Below, piece by piece: positions 8,086-16,700 of a stretch of DNA of 64,000 bases (position 1 is its first letter; every line of letters starts with the position of its first letter). Source of the stretch: Aestuariivita sp. (GTDB lineage: Bacteria > Pseudomonadota > Alphaproteobacteria > Rhodobacterales > Rhodobacteraceae); NCBI GenBank assembly GCA_018401465.1, contig JAGYKE010000002.1:248001-312000 (forward strand), in the 5' to 3' direction. Both the position numbers and the translations under genes were made by a program. A model generated the notes under the pieces. That model saw only the letters and a list, made by a program, of their open reading frames with translations, was not told where the DNA came from and searched no databases.

Positions 8086-9750
8086 TCATGCCGATGCGTC
8101 CCACACCGTGCGGCCGCCGCAGATCGTGCGCGCGACGGACATCGCGCCGATCTCTTCGGGCGGCACCGCCTCGATATCCCCGTCGAGGATCACGATGTCG
8201 GCCAGATAGCCCGGCCGCAACATTCCCTTGCGATCTTCGGTATGTTCGGCATAGGCGCCGCCTATCGTATAGGCAGCCAGCACCTCGCGCAGGCTCAGCC
8301 GTTCGTCCTGCGCCCCCTCGTAAGGCTGGCGCGTCACCGCCGCCTGAATGCTGCGCAGCGGGTTCACGTCGGACACGGGCCAGTCCGAGGCGAAGACCAC
8401 ATGCGCCCCGGCCTCGGCCAGGGTGCGGGTCAGGTAGGCGTCGCGCCAGCGGTTGCGCCCGATCTTGTCGAGCGTGGGGAACATCGGGAAATCCATCGCC
8501 CCCGGCGGATGCGACGGCTGGACCGACGCCACCACTCCCAGTTCCGCCAGACGCGGGACATCGGCGCGGTCGATCAGTTCGATATGTTCGATCCGGTTGC
8601 GGCGGTCGCGCGGACCATGGGCGCGATGGGCGGCTTCATAGCCGTCCAGCACCCGGCGCACCGCCCCGTCGCCGATGGCATGCACTGCGACCTGCAGGCC
8701 GCGCCGGTCGGCCTCGATGCAGATCTCGGCGAAGCGCTCCGGCGTGTGCAGGGGATCGCCGCGCCAGCCGGGCTGGTCGGGATAGTCGTTGATCATCACC
8801 GCCGTGCCGCTGTCGATGACCCCGTCCATGAACAGCTTGACGAAGCCCGAACGCAGCCAGTCGTCGTTGAAATCGGCCTGCATCGCGCTGGCTTCGGCCA
8901 GGTCCTCGGGGCTGCGGTGGTTGCGGTAATGAAAGGGCACGCGCACCCGCGCGGTCAACCGACTCTGACGGCGCAATTCGTCCAGCACTTCAAGCGTGTA
9001 GCGGTTGCCGTCCATGTTCACGAGGCTGGTGAACCCGTTGCGCGCGCAATGGGCGAGACCCGCCGCCATGGCGGGCAGATCGGCCAGCATCTCGTCGCGG
9101 GTCGGTTTCGGATCGGGGTCGGCGCCGGTGGCGATCCCGGCCATGATGCGATGTTCGCCCGCCAGCCGCAGAACGGGGGCCTTGGCCTCGAATTCGCGCA
9201 GCTCTCCGGTGGCGAGCCCGTCCTCGCCCATGACGACCTCGTTGCCCGGCGTGACCTCGGCACCGTGCAGGATGCCGGCTTCGTCCAGCCCGCGCGTGTT
9301 GGCCCAAGCAGTGTGGTGGTCGGCCGCCAGCAGGATCACCGGGCGGTCGGGCAGGATCGCATCCAGATCGTGACGGGTCAGCGACCGGTCGTAGATGGCA
9401 TAGTCGCAGCCCTGACCGACAATGACGCGCCGGTCGGGATTGGCGGCGGCATAGTCCAGCAGCGCCGTGCGCAGCTGATCGGGGCCCTTCACGCCCAGAA
9501 GCTGCAGGTGCGACAGTTCGGACCCGCCCATGAACAGGTGCAGATGGCTTTCGAAGAACCCCGGCAACACCGTCGCCCCGCCCGCGTCGATCACGTCGCA
9601 ACCGGGGCCAGCCAGCGCCGCGATCTCGCTTTCGTCGCCCACGGCCAGCACCCGCTCACCGGCCAGCGCGACCGCCCCGGCCTCGGGTCTGTCGGGGTCC
9701 ATGGTCAGAACGCGCGCATTGGTTATGATCACGGTTGCGGCCGACGTCAT
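8086..9750 (-). CDS. YtcJ-type amidohydrolase, 554 aa
   Basis: Metal-dependent hydrolase of the amidohydrolase superfamily, YtcJ/Amidohydro_3 branch, which cleaves amide or related bonds of small molecules. The first metal motif is H69-L-H71 in FFESHLHLF, and [12 protein letters not shown] near the C-terminus supplies the conserved aspartate. HAIGDGAVR around residue 355 is characteristic of the branch. The length of about 550 aa is typical. A good Shine-Dalgarno (GGAG, 8 nt upstream) supports the ATG at 9750. It is the first gene of the pot-type operon and faces a divergent CodA-like gene across 344 bp. The substrate is unknown; the operon position suggests it acts on the imported compound. 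Confidence 0.9.
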   Translation of the reverse strand: MTSAATVIITNARVLTMDPDRPEAGAVALAGERVLAVGDESEIAALAGPGCDVIDAGGATVLPGFFESHLHLFMGGSELSHLQLLGVKGPDQLRTALLDYAAANPDRRVIVGQGCDYAIYDRSLTRHDLDAILPDRPVILLAADHHTAWANTRGLDEAGILHGAEVTPGNEVVMGEDGLATGELREFEAKAPVLRLAGEHRIMAGIATGADPDPKPTRDEMLADLPAMAAGLAHCARNGFTSLVNMDGNRYTLEVLDELRRQSRLTARVRVPFHYRNHRSPEDLAEASAMQADFNDDWLRSGFVKLFMDGVIDSGTAVMINDYPDQPGWRGDPLHTPERFAEICIEADRRGLQVAVHAIGDGAVRRVLDGYEAAHRAHGPRDRRNRIEHIELIDRADVPRLAELGVVASVQPSHPPGAMDFPMFPTLDKIGRNRWRDAYLTRTLAEAGAHVVFASDWPVSDVNPLRSIQAAVTRQPYEGAQDERLSLREVLAAYTIGGAYAEHTEDRKGMLRPGYLADIVILDGDIEAVPPEEIGAMSVARTICGGRTVWDASA

Positions 9751-10094
9751 TCTGGTTCTCCGTACATGTTAACGATCAGCGTAACGTCGCGGTTTTGGGC
9801 TGTCCAATCTTATGATCAAAAAAAAGCCGATCGCGTGGATCATACTGATTTCTCCAGAAAATCCCCGGTGTGGGCGACACCTCACCCGGCCCGGCGAACG
9901 GCAGGGGCCAACCAGAAGCGGCCTGCGCAGGCGTCCGGGGGAGTCGCGGTTGACCCATCAGCGACAGAGGAACGCACAAGACTTCACAGCCGCGCGCAGA
10001 TTGTTCATGACTTGAACAGGCGGCCGCCCCGGCACGGGGCCAGGGCCGAAAAACCGGAGGTGGCCCGCCACCTCCACGCACCCGAGGACCTGGT
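9751..10094. promoter_or_regulatory. Divergent promoter region with an inverted repeat
   Basis: These 344 bp separate the minus-strand pot-type operon from the plus-strand amidohydrolase pair and must hold promoters for both. A 7-bp inverted repeat, TATGATC (9811-9817) and GATCATA (9838-9844) with a 20-nt spacer, is a candidate operator and flanks an A tract. No regulator gene adjoins it, and I cannot assign promoter elements reliably. Confidence 0.4.
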
Positions 10095-11255
10095 ATGGAG
10101 AGCATCGTCTATTCCAACCTCCGCGACATCGACGGCCGCGGAATCGGCATCCGCTGCACCGGACCGCGGATCGAGGCGGTGGCACCCGGCCTGACCGCGC
10201 CCGATGCAATCGATTGCGGCGGGTGGCTTGTCCTGCCTGCCTTTGTCGAACCCCATGTCCATCTCGACAAGACGCTCTGGGGCGAGGATTGGGTGCCCGG
10301 GCCCCGCGCCGAAACCCTGCGCGACTACATCGACAACGAACGCCGGGTGCTCAGCGCCAACACCACCCCGCCCGAGGTCCGCGCCGGTCGGCTGCTCTCC
10401 GAGATGCTGCGCCACGGCACGACGGCCGTGCGGTCGCATATCGACGTCGCCCCCGATATTGGTCTGGCGCATGTCGAAGCGATGCTGCGCCTGCGCGACG
10501 CGTGGCAAGACCGGGTCGACCTGCAATTCGTGGCCTTTCCGCAGCAGGGTCTTCTGTCGCGTCCCGGTACGGCCGACCTGATGCGCGAGGCCATCGCCAT
10601 GGGTGTCGAGACGGTCGGCGGGCTCGACCCAGCGGGGATCGACGGCGACCCGGAAGGACAGCTGCGCTTCATCTTCGATCTGGCCACCAAGACGGGTGCA
10701 AGCATCGACATCCACCTGCACGACCCCGGCGATCTCGGCGCATGGCAGGTCGAGCGCATCGCCGACCACACCGCAGCCTCGGGCCTCGCGGGTCGCGTCA
10801 TGATCTCGCATGCCTATTGCCTTGGCATGATCCCCATGAACCGGCTGGAGCGGATCGGTCGCCGTCTGGCCGACCTGCGGATATCGCTGATGACCTCGGC
10901 GCCCGCGGAAACGGCGGTGCCACCGGTGGCGGACCTTGTCGATCTGGGCGTGACAGTCTGTTGCGGCTCGGATGGCATCCGCGATGCGTGGTCGCCCTTC
11001 GGGACGGGCGACATGCTCGAACGGGCCTTCCTGACGGCTTACCGGTTCGACTGGAACACCGACGACGATTTCCGCCGCGCGCTGGACTGCGCGACCGGGG
11101 CCGCGGCCCGGGCCATCGGAATCGAGGACCATGGCCTCCGGCCCGGGGCCCGCGCCGATTTCGTCATGATCGACGCGGCGACAGCGGGCGACGCGGTCTG
11201 CCGCCGTCCGGCATCGCGGCGCGTCGTGCGCCAAGGCAAGCTGGTGTCGGCATGA
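10095..11255 (+). CDS. Cytosine-deaminase-like amidohydrolase, 386 aa
   Basis: Amidohydrolase of the cytosine deaminase (CodA) branch, expected to deaminate or open a small N-heterocycle in the cytoplasm. The metal ligands H54-V-H56, H207, H239 and D293 are all present. By alignment from memory with E. coli CodA, the catalytic E217 corresponds to D210 here (HLHD instead of HCDE), and D314 corresponds to glycine (GSDG). The substrate is therefore probably not cytosine. The ATG is preceded by GAGG at a suitable distance. The 3' end overlaps the next amidohydrolase by 4 bp (ATGA), so the two enzymes are made together. Length and domain layout are normal for the branch. Confidence 0.85.
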   Translation: MESIVYSNLRDIDGRGIGIRCTGPRIEAVAPGLTAPDAIDCGGWLVLPAFVEPHVHLDKTLWGEDWVPGPRAETLRDYIDNERRVLSANTTPPEVRAGRLLSEMLRHGTTAVRSHIDVAPDIGLAHVEAMLRLRDAWQDRVDLQFVAFPQQGLLSRPGTADLMREAIAMGVETVGGLDPAGIDGDPEGQLRFIFDLATKTGASIDIHLHDPGDLGAWQVERIADHTAASGLAGRVMISHAYCLGMIPMNRLERIGRRLADLRISLMTSAPAETAVPPVADLVDLGVTVCCGSDGIRDAWSPFGTGDMLERAFLTAYRFDWNTDDDFRRALDCATGAAARAIGIEDHGLRPGARADFVMIDAATAGDAVCRRPASRRVVRQGKLVSA

Positions 11256-12751
11256 CCACGATGGAAGGACAGACCGGCATGACGCTTTCCGCGCTTCCCC
11301 TTGGCCAGCGCCCCGAGGGGCGCACCGCGCTCAAGGCCCGATGGATCGTCGCCTGCGACGACCGGGGGCATCGCCTGCTCCGCGACGGCGAGATCGTGAT
11401 CGAAGGCTCCGAGGTCCTCTATGTCGGGCCGGAGTTTCCGGGCGAGGTGGCTCGCCGGATCGACCTCGGCGAGATGCTGATCTCGCCGGGCTTCATTGAT
11501 CTCGACGCCCTGTCCGACCTCGACACGACGCTTCTGAGCGTCGATTATGGCCCCGGCTGGGCCACGGGACGGGTCTGGCCGCAAAGCTATGTCGACCGCG
11601 GCCCGTATGAAATGTACGACCCCGAAGAACTGGTCTTCCAGAAGCGTTTCGCCTTCGGCCAGTTGCTGCGCAACGGCATCACGACCGCGCTGCCCATTGC
11701 CTCGCTTTTCTATCGCGAATGGGCCGAGACGGTCGCCGAATTCGAGGCGACCGCCGACATTGCGGGCGAAATAGGGCTGCGCGTGTGGCTGGGGCCGGCC
11801 TATCGCGCGGGCGGGATGGTCTGCACGGCACCCGGCGTGCTCGAACCTGTCTTCGACGAAGACCGCGGGCTGCGAGGGCTGGACGACGCCATCGCGTTTG
11901 CCGGTCGGATGTCCGGGCGGCACGGAGGCCTTGTTCAGACGATGCTTGCGCCGGACCGGGTCGAGACCTGCACCATCGACCTTTTGCGCCGCACCATGGC
12001 CGCGTCGGCCGAGATGGGCCTGCCGGTCCGCCTGCACATGGCGCAAGGGCGGATGGAGCGCGCGGTGATGCGAAAGCTTCACGGCACGACGGCCCCGGAC
12101 TGGCTGGCGCGGCACAATCTTCTGTCCGACCGCCTGATCGCCCCGCACGCGGTCGAGGCCGAGGACGCGGACCTCGACCTTTACGCCGCGCATGGCGTGA
12201 CCATCGCGCATTGCCCGCTCGTCTATGCGCGCGACGGCGAGGGGCTCAGGTCGTTCCGGCGCTGCCGCGACAAGGGCGTCCGCATCGGCATGGGCACCGA
12301 CACCGCGCCGCCGGACATGGTGCTGAACATGGCGGTCGGCCTGATGATGGGGCGCGCGGCCGCAGGCGGGGCCGAAGGACTGACGACTGCCGAAATCTTC
12401 GACGCCGCGACCATCGGCGGGGCCGACGCGCTGGGTCGCCCCGATCTGGGCCGCCTGCGGCCCGGCGCGAAGGCCGACATCGCCGTGTTCGACATGGCCG
12501 ATCCCTGGTTCGCGCCGACCGTCGACCCGATCCAGTCGCTGATCTTCGGCGCGACGGGCCGGGTGACGCGGGCCGTCTTCGTGGATGGGCGTCTCTCGAT
12601 GCGCGACGGCGCGATTATCGGCCACGACCCGGAGATGATGCGGCGGCAGGCCCAGTCCCAGTTCGATCGCCTGGTCGCGAAGTACCCCGACCGCACCTTC
12701 GGACACCCGCCGGTGGACCGCATCTTCCCGCCGACCTTTCCGCTGCTCTGA
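11252..12751 (+). CDS. Amidohydrolase (chlorohydrolase/TrzN-AtzB-like) with degenerate HxH motif, 499 aa
   Basis: Member of the nucleobase-deaminase/chlorohydrolase branch of the amidohydrolase superfamily. Expected metal ligands remain at H262 (LHMAQ), H299 (APHAVE) and D350 (GTDTAPP). However, the normal HxH after strand 1 is replaced: ISPGFIDLDALSD has D83 and D85 where the two histidines are expected. Either the enzyme binds metal differently or it is catalytically altered. The ATG at 11252 overlaps the upstream stop (ATGA); ATGs at 11261 and 11279 are alternatives and the first 20 residues look poorly conserved. It is the last gene before the TPP riboswitch. The substrate is unknown, probably related to that of its CodA-like partner. 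Confidence 0.8.
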   Translation: MTTMEGQTGMTLSALPLGQRPEGRTALKARWIVACDDRGHRLLRDGEIVIEGSEVLYVGPEFPGEVARRIDLGEMLISPGFIDLDALSDLDTTLLSVDYGPGWATGRVWPQSYVDRGPYEMYDPEELVFQKRFAFGQLLRNGITTALPIASLFYREWAETVAEFEATADIAGEIGLRVWLGPAYRAGGMVCTAPGVLEPVFDEDRGLRGLDDAIAFAGRMSGRHGGLVQTMLAPDRVETCTIDLLRRTMAASAEMGLPVRLHMAQGRMERAVMRKLHGTTAPDWLARHNLLSDRLIAPHAVEAEDADLDLYAAHGVTIAHCPLVYARDGEGLRSFRRCRDKGVRIGMGTDTAPPDMVLNMAVGLMMGRAAAGGAEGLTTAEIFDAATIGGADALGRPDLGRLRPGAKADIAVFDMADPWFAPTVDPIQSLIFGATGRVTRAVFVDGRLSMRDGAIIGHDPEMMRRQAQSQFDRLVAKYPDRTFGHPPVDRIFPPTFPLL

Positions 12752-12808
12752 GCACGTCCGGACGGATCGCGTGCCGGCCCAATTCAACCCTGTCGGCGAT
12801 CAGGCCGC

Positions 12809-12837
12809 TTGATGTTTCATTCGAGAAACGGTAGCAC
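12809..12837 (+). promoter_or_regulatory. Candidate promoter of the ykoFEDC operon
   Basis: TTGATG (12809-12814), a 17-nt spacer and TAGCAC (12832-12837) form a moderate sigma-70-like match. Transcription would start just before the TPP aptamer at 12850. The location supports it more than the -10 sequence does. Confidence 0.35.
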
Positions 12838-12849
12838 GCGGCAAGTGCA

Positions 12850-12938
12850 GGGGAGCTCCGTAATGCCGGGGCTGAGATGCAGGGCGCATGCCCTCGGACC
12901 CTTGAGCTGATCTGGGTAATGCCAGCGGAGCGAGGTGA
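12850..12938 (+). promoter_or_regulatory. TPP (THI-box) riboswitch
   Basis: The conserved core of the thiamine pyrophosphate aptamer is present: GGGGCTGAGA (12868-12877), GGACCCTTGAGCTGATCTGG (12896-12915) and TAATGCCAGCG (12917-12927). Stem P1 can form from GCTCCG (12855-12860) and CGGAGC (12926-12931). The Shine-Dalgarno GAGG for the ATG at 12941 follows the 3' strand of P1 almost directly. No separate terminator is visible, so TPP binding probably blocks translation initiation. It controls the YkoFEDC thiamine/HMP transporter operon. Confidence 0.95.
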
Positions 12939-12940
12939 AC

Positions 12941-13549
12941 ATGTTCTCTGGAGCACAAGTGTCGTTGTATCCGATGTCCGACGATTTCGTCGGCATCATC
13001 CTCGGCTCGTTGGGGGCGCTGGACCCATGGCGCGATCGCCTGAGGCTCGAGACGGACTCCCTGTCCACACTCATGGTCGGCCCCCCGGACATTCTCTTTC
13101 CGGCGATGCGCGATCTGTTCTGCGCCGCCGCGCGTTCAGGTGTCCACACCACGATGCACGCGACGGTGTCCCGGGGTTGTCCCGGTGAGCCGGACGATCC
13201 GATATGCGCGCCTGTCGCAGGCCCTGCCCGCGACGCGAGCCTTGCAGACCGCATTGCGGCCTGCCGGGACGCCGTCGCCGCGGCGCCGCTGCTGCAACAG
13301 GGCATTGCAGCCCAGCTCTCGCTCTACCCGCTCGGCGTCGGGCATCACATGGACGAAATCTACGGGTGCATAGAGTTCCTGAAGGCCTCGGGCACTTTTG
13401 ATCGCTCCAAGAATTTCTGCACCGCGCTGCGCGGCGATGCCGGTCCCGTCTTCGAAACCCTCGGACAAGCCTTCACCGGCTTCGGGGCCACGGCGGGGCA
13501 TCTGGCCATGGACGTGACCGTTTCGGCCAATTCGCCGAGCGACCGCTGA
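12941..13549 (+). CDS. ykoF: YkoF-like thiamine/hydroxymethylpyrimidine-binding protein, 202 aa
   Basis: Soluble protein of the YkoF family, which binds thiamine or its pyrimidine precursor HMP and accompanies the YkoEDC ECF transporter. Two related halves are visible, each with an AQxSLYP strand: AQVSLYPMSDDF at about 6-17 and AQLSLYPLGVGHHMDEI at about 124-140, matching the tandem ferredoxin-like fold of the family. The ATG at 12941 is chosen because GAGG stands 5-8 nt upstream; a GTG two codons earlier lies inside the Shine-Dalgarno and is less likely. It is the first gene under the TPP riboswitch. No signal peptide is present, so it should act in the cytoplasm. Confidence 0.9.
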   Translation: MFSGAQVSLYPMSDDFVGIILGSLGALDPWRDRLRLETDSLSTLMVGPPDILFPAMRDLFCAAARSGVHTTMHATVSRGCPGEPDDPICAPVAGPARDASLADRIAACRDAVAAAPLLQQGIAAQLSLYPLGVGHHMDEIYGCIEFLKASGTFDRSKNFCTALRGDAGPVFETLGQAFTGFGATAGHLAMDVTVSANSPSDR

Positions 13550-13608
13550 GCCTTGGGCCGCCGGGCGGCCCACCCCTTTCAAACATCCCTGAAACCAAGG
13601 AGCCTGAC

Positions 13609-14193
13609 ATGCCGGACCACTCCGTCTGGACTCTTCGTGAAACTCTCATCGTTGCCGTGCTTGGTGCCGTATTCGGCGTGCTGTATCTGGGCTGGGTGCA
13701 GGTCTGGCTTGTGCTTCAGGCGATCTTCGGCGCGCTGACCATGGATGTCGTGATGGGCTTTTGGTTCATCGTCTCGATCATCGCAGCCGCCATCATCCGC
13801 AAACCGGGCGTGGCGCTTGTTTCCGAGGTCATGGCGGCCGCGGTGCAGGTGCTGCTGGGCAGCCCCGCCGGTCTGTTGCTCCTGCTCACGGGGCTGGTGC
13901 AGGGCGCTGGCGCCGAGGCGGTCTTCGCGGCGACGCGCTGGAAGCGATATTCGGTCGGCGTGCTGATGGCGGCCGGGATGGGCGCGGCCGTCTTTTCCTT
14001 CGCCTACACATGGATCCGGTTCGACTATGGCAGCCTCGCGCCGGGTCTTCTGGTCGCGATGTTCGTGCTGCGCCTTGCTTCGGGCGCCCTGCTGGGCGGC
14101 CTGCTGGGGCATTACATCGTCAAGGCGCTCTACCGCACCGGCGTGCTGTCCGGGCTTGCCATCGACCGTGACGCCCGCGCGGCCGGTGCCTGA
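13609..14193 (+). CDS. ykoE: YkoE-like ECF transporter substrate-binding (S) component, 194 aa
   Basis: Integral membrane S-component for thiamine or HMP uptake. It has about five to six hydrophobic segments (roughly residues 12-33, 42-58, 68-88, 105-125 and 135-165) and the small size typical of S-components. It sits between ykoF and the double ATPase gene ykoD, the gene order of ykoFEDC, and is controlled by the upstream TPP riboswitch. Its 3' end overlaps ykoD. Confidence 0.92.
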   Translation: MPDHSVWTLRETLIVAVLGAVFGVLYLGWVQVWLVLQAIFGALTMDVVMGFWFIVSIIAAAIIRKPGVALVSEVMAAAVQVLLGSPAGLLLLLTGLVQGAGAEAVFAATRWKRYSVGVLMAAGMGAAVFSFAYTWIRFDYGSLAPGLLVAMFVLRLASGALLGGLLGHYIVKALYRTGVLSGLAIDRDARAAGA

Positions 14194-15757
14194 CGCGCTG
14201 GTCTACGACCGCGTATCGCTGCGCCATGACGGGGCGGCAGCGGACGCGGTCGGCCCGGTATCGCTCGCCCTGAGGGAGGGCGAGCGCGTCCTTCTTCTGG
14301 GTCCCTCCGGCGCGGGAAAGTCCACGCTGCTTCTGGCTGCAACGGGGTTGTTCCCGCGCTCCATACCCGGCGCATGCACGGGCGGCATCGTACTTCGGGG
14401 CCATCCGGTTACCAGCCGGACGCCCGCGGAATGGGCCGATACCTGCGGCTTCCTGTTTCAGGATGCGGCGCAGACCTTGGCGGGTTTCACCGTGCGCGAC
14501 GAGATTTCGTTCGGTCCCGAGAACCGCTGCATCGCGGCCGCGCGCATACCCGATCTCGTGGCCGAAGCCATGCGACAGGCCGGGATTCCACAGATCTGGG
14601 CGGACCGCCGCATCTCCACCCTGTCCGGCGGGGAACGTCAAAGCGTGGCGCTGGCGGCGCTTCTGGCGCAGGGCGCGCCGATCACGCTGGCGGATGAACC
14701 CGCCGCCAGCCTCGCGCCGAAGGCCGCCCGGCGGATGGCCGATCTGCTGCTGGCGCCCGGCCGCACCACGATGGTGGTGGAGCACAGGCCCGGCCCGATC
14801 CTCGACCATATCGACCGATGCGTCGCTCTGGGACGGGATGGTCGCGTACTGGCCGAAGGCGCGCCACACGAGGTGATGGCGCGGGATGGCGCGGCGCTGG
14901 CCGAGGCGGGCATCGCCCTGCCGCTGGCCACGCGGATCCATCTCGACCTGCCCGACCTGATCGACCCGCGCCTGCCCTTGCGGGACGCCCTGTTGCGCGT
15001 GCCGCCGGCACAGGCCCGCCGGCTGCACGACGCGGTCCTGCCCGCGCCGATCCCGGCCGGGGAGATCCTGACCACGCTGGACGGGGCCGATTGCGCACCG
15101 GCTTTCGGACCGGTCGTGCTGCGCGACGTGTCCCTGACGCTGCGCGCGGGCGAGGTCGTCGCCATTCTCGGGCCGAACGGGGCGGGGAAATCCACGCTCG
15201 CGGCCTGCCTCGCCGGGCTCTTGCCACCCCGCGCGGGTCGGCGCACGGGGGCACCGGGGGCGGTGGCCTTCCAGAACCCCGAGGCGCATTTCAGCCAGGA
15301 ATCCGTGCGCGCCGAGATCGCGGGGCTCTGCCATGCGCCCGGGCGCGTGGCACAGATCTTCGACCGCTGGACCCTTGGAGAAGTTGCGCATCAGCATCCC
15401 TTCACCCTGTCGCAGGGCCAGAAACGCCGCCTCTCGCTGGCGCTGCTGGCCGAAGCGGACAGATGGCCCGTGCTGATCCTAGATGAACCGACCGCCGGGC
15501 TGGACCGCGCCGCGGAAACCGTGCTCGGGCGGCGGATCAGGGCGCTGGCCCGCGAGGGGCGCGCGCTCGCGGTGATCACCCACGACATGGATTTCGCGCT
15601 GTCCGTCGCGGACCGGGCGGTCCTCGTGCACCGGGGTGCCGTGCAATTCGACGGCCCCTGCCCTGCCTTGATGCGCGACGCGGCGCGGTTGTCGCTTGCC
15701 GGGCTTGAGCCGCCCGAAGCCGCGCCGGTCCTGAACTGGTTGGCGGCGACATGCTGA
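14168..15757 (+). CDS. ykoD: YkoD-like ECF transporter ATPase with two ABC domains, 529 aa
   Basis: Energising ATPase of the thiamine/HMP ECF transporter, with both ABC cassettes in one chain. The first cassette has Walker A GPSGAGKST at about residues 46-54, LSGGERQ and a Walker B ending in LADEP, where D-E is retained. The second has GPNGAGKST at about 336-344, LSQGQKRR and VLILDEP. The likely start is GTG at 14168, inside the end of ykoE; GTG at 14186, overlapping the ykoE stop by 8 bp, is equally possible because neither has a strong Shine-Dalgarno. The ATG of ykoC lies within its stop region (ATGCTGA), so the operon is tightly coupled. Confidence 0.92.
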   Translation: MTPARPVPDALVYDRVSLRHDGAAADAVGPVSLALREGERVLLLGPSGAGKSTLLLAATGLFPRSIPGACTGGIVLRGHPVTSRTPAEWADTCGFLFQDAAQTLAGFTVRDEISFGPENRCIAAARIPDLVAEAMRQAGIPQIWADRRISTLSGGERQSVALAALLAQGAPITLADEPAASLAPKAARRMADLLLAPGRTTMVVEHRPGPILDHIDRCVALGRDGRVLAEGAPHEVMARDGAALAEAGIALPLATRIHLDLPDLIDPRLPLRDALLRVPPAQARRLHDAVLPAPIPAGEILTTLDGADCAPAFGPVVLRDVSLTLRAGEVVAILGPNGAGKSTLAACLAGLLPPRAGRRTGAPGAVAFQNPEAHFSQESVRAEIAGLCHAPGRVAQIFDRWTLGEVAHQHPFTLSQGQKRRLSLALLAEADRWPVLILDEPTAGLDRAAETVLGRRIRALAREGRALAVITHDMDFALSVADRAVLVHRGAVQFDGPCPALMRDAARLSLAGLEPPEAAPVLNWLAATC

Positions 15758-16491
15758 GGGGGTTTCATCCACTCCCGAAGCTCGCGCTGTGCCTGGCATG
15801 GATCGTCGCGTCGCTGATCGTGTTCCGCCTGTCGTTTCAGGTCGGGTTGTTCGTGGCAGCCACGCTCCTGCTGCTGCTCGATGCGCGTGTGCCGCCGCGG
15901 CGGGTGCTGCTCCTGATGGTGCCCTTCGCGCTGTTCGGGTTCGGTTTCCTCACGACATCGGTCCTTTTCCGGGCCGAGTCGGGCTTTGCCCTGCAGATGG
16001 CACGGGAACAGGGCGCCGCGCCGGATGTGGCGCCCGGGCTCGTGCTGTTCTTCAGGGTGCTGGCCTGCGGCATGGTCTCGGCGGTCTTCGCGCTGACGAC
16101 AGACCCCGGGCAATTCGTGCGAGCCCTCATGCAGCACCTGCGTCTGCCCGCGCCGTTGGGGTTCGCCCTGATGCAGTCGATGCACCTTGTCCCCGACCTG
16201 CGCGCCGAGATGCTGCAGTTGCGCATGGCCCGCGCAATCCGGCTGGGCAGGCCCCTGCGGCGGGTTCCCGCACCCGGCGAGGCGTTCGCGCTGGCGATCC
16301 CGCTTCTGGCCTACGCCATCCGCCGCGCGACGCGCGCGGCCCTGTCCTTTGAGGCGCGCGGCCTGCAGCCCGGGCGGGCCCGCACCCACCTGCCCCAGCC
16401 GCCGATCCGGCGACGGGACTGGGTGCTTCTCGGCGTCGGCGGCGGCGTGCTTGCCTTGGTGCTGGCAGTCCTGCCGCCGGGCTTTGCCTGA
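15751..16491 (+). CDS. ykoC: YkoC-like ECF transporter transmembrane (T) component, 246 aa
   Basis: EcfT-type membrane scaffold linking the S-component YkoE to the ATPase YkoD. It shows hydrophobic segments at about 8-48, 52-72, 95-118 and 220-243 and the conserved coupling sequence with short arginine-containing motifs (MARAIRLGR and FEARGLQPG), as in EcfT proteins. It overlaps ykoD by 7 bp and ends the riboswitch-controlled operon. A GC-rich hairpin follows the stop codon. Confidence 0.92.
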   Translation: MLRGFHPLPKLALCLAWIVASLIVFRLSFQVGLFVAATLLLLLDARVPPRRVLLLMVPFALFGFGFLTTSVLFRAESGFALQMAREQGAAPDVAPGLVLFFRVLACGMVSAVFALTTDPGQFVRALMQHLRLPAPLGFALMQSMHLVPDLRAEMLQLRMARAIRLGRPLRRVPAPGEAFALAIPLLAYAIRRATRAALSFEARGLQPGRARTHLPQPPIRRRDWVLLGVGGGVLALVLAVLPPGFA

Positions 16492-16498
16492 GGTCCCG

Positions 16499-16529
16499 CC
16501 GCCGGGCGCCGGACGCCATGGCCCGGCGG
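16499..16529 (+). terminator. GC-rich hairpin after ykoC, probable transcription end
   Basis: A perfect 9-bp inverted repeat, CCGCCGGGC (16499-16507) and GCCCGGCGG (16521-16529), with a 13-nt loop starts 7 bp after the ykoC stop. There is no T tract, so it would act as an RNA 3'-end stabiliser or with Rho. Confidence 0.45.
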
Positions 16530-16700
16530 GTTGGCGGATGCGTCGATCCCGGTCATGTCCGATGGCGGAAGGAACGGCACAGGCGACGAACCCTCTTTGC
16601 CTGCGCATGGCGGCCGCCGCCTGTGAGGGACCAGAAAGACGGGTTTGACCGCACCCCGAGCAGCCGACGTCCCGTGCACCCGAGGCCCGGACACGTCCGG

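Noticed and set aside
5799-8792. A 997-codon open frame on the plus strand across the pot-type genes
   Set aside because: It is antisense to four well-conserved genes, is rich in Arg, His and Gln, and is a typical GC-driven shadow frame.
10214-11251. N-terminal extension of the second amidohydrolase by about 346 residues
   Set aside because: The extension lies in a shifted frame inside the CodA-like gene and is low-complexity; the ATGA junction at 11252 is the natural start.
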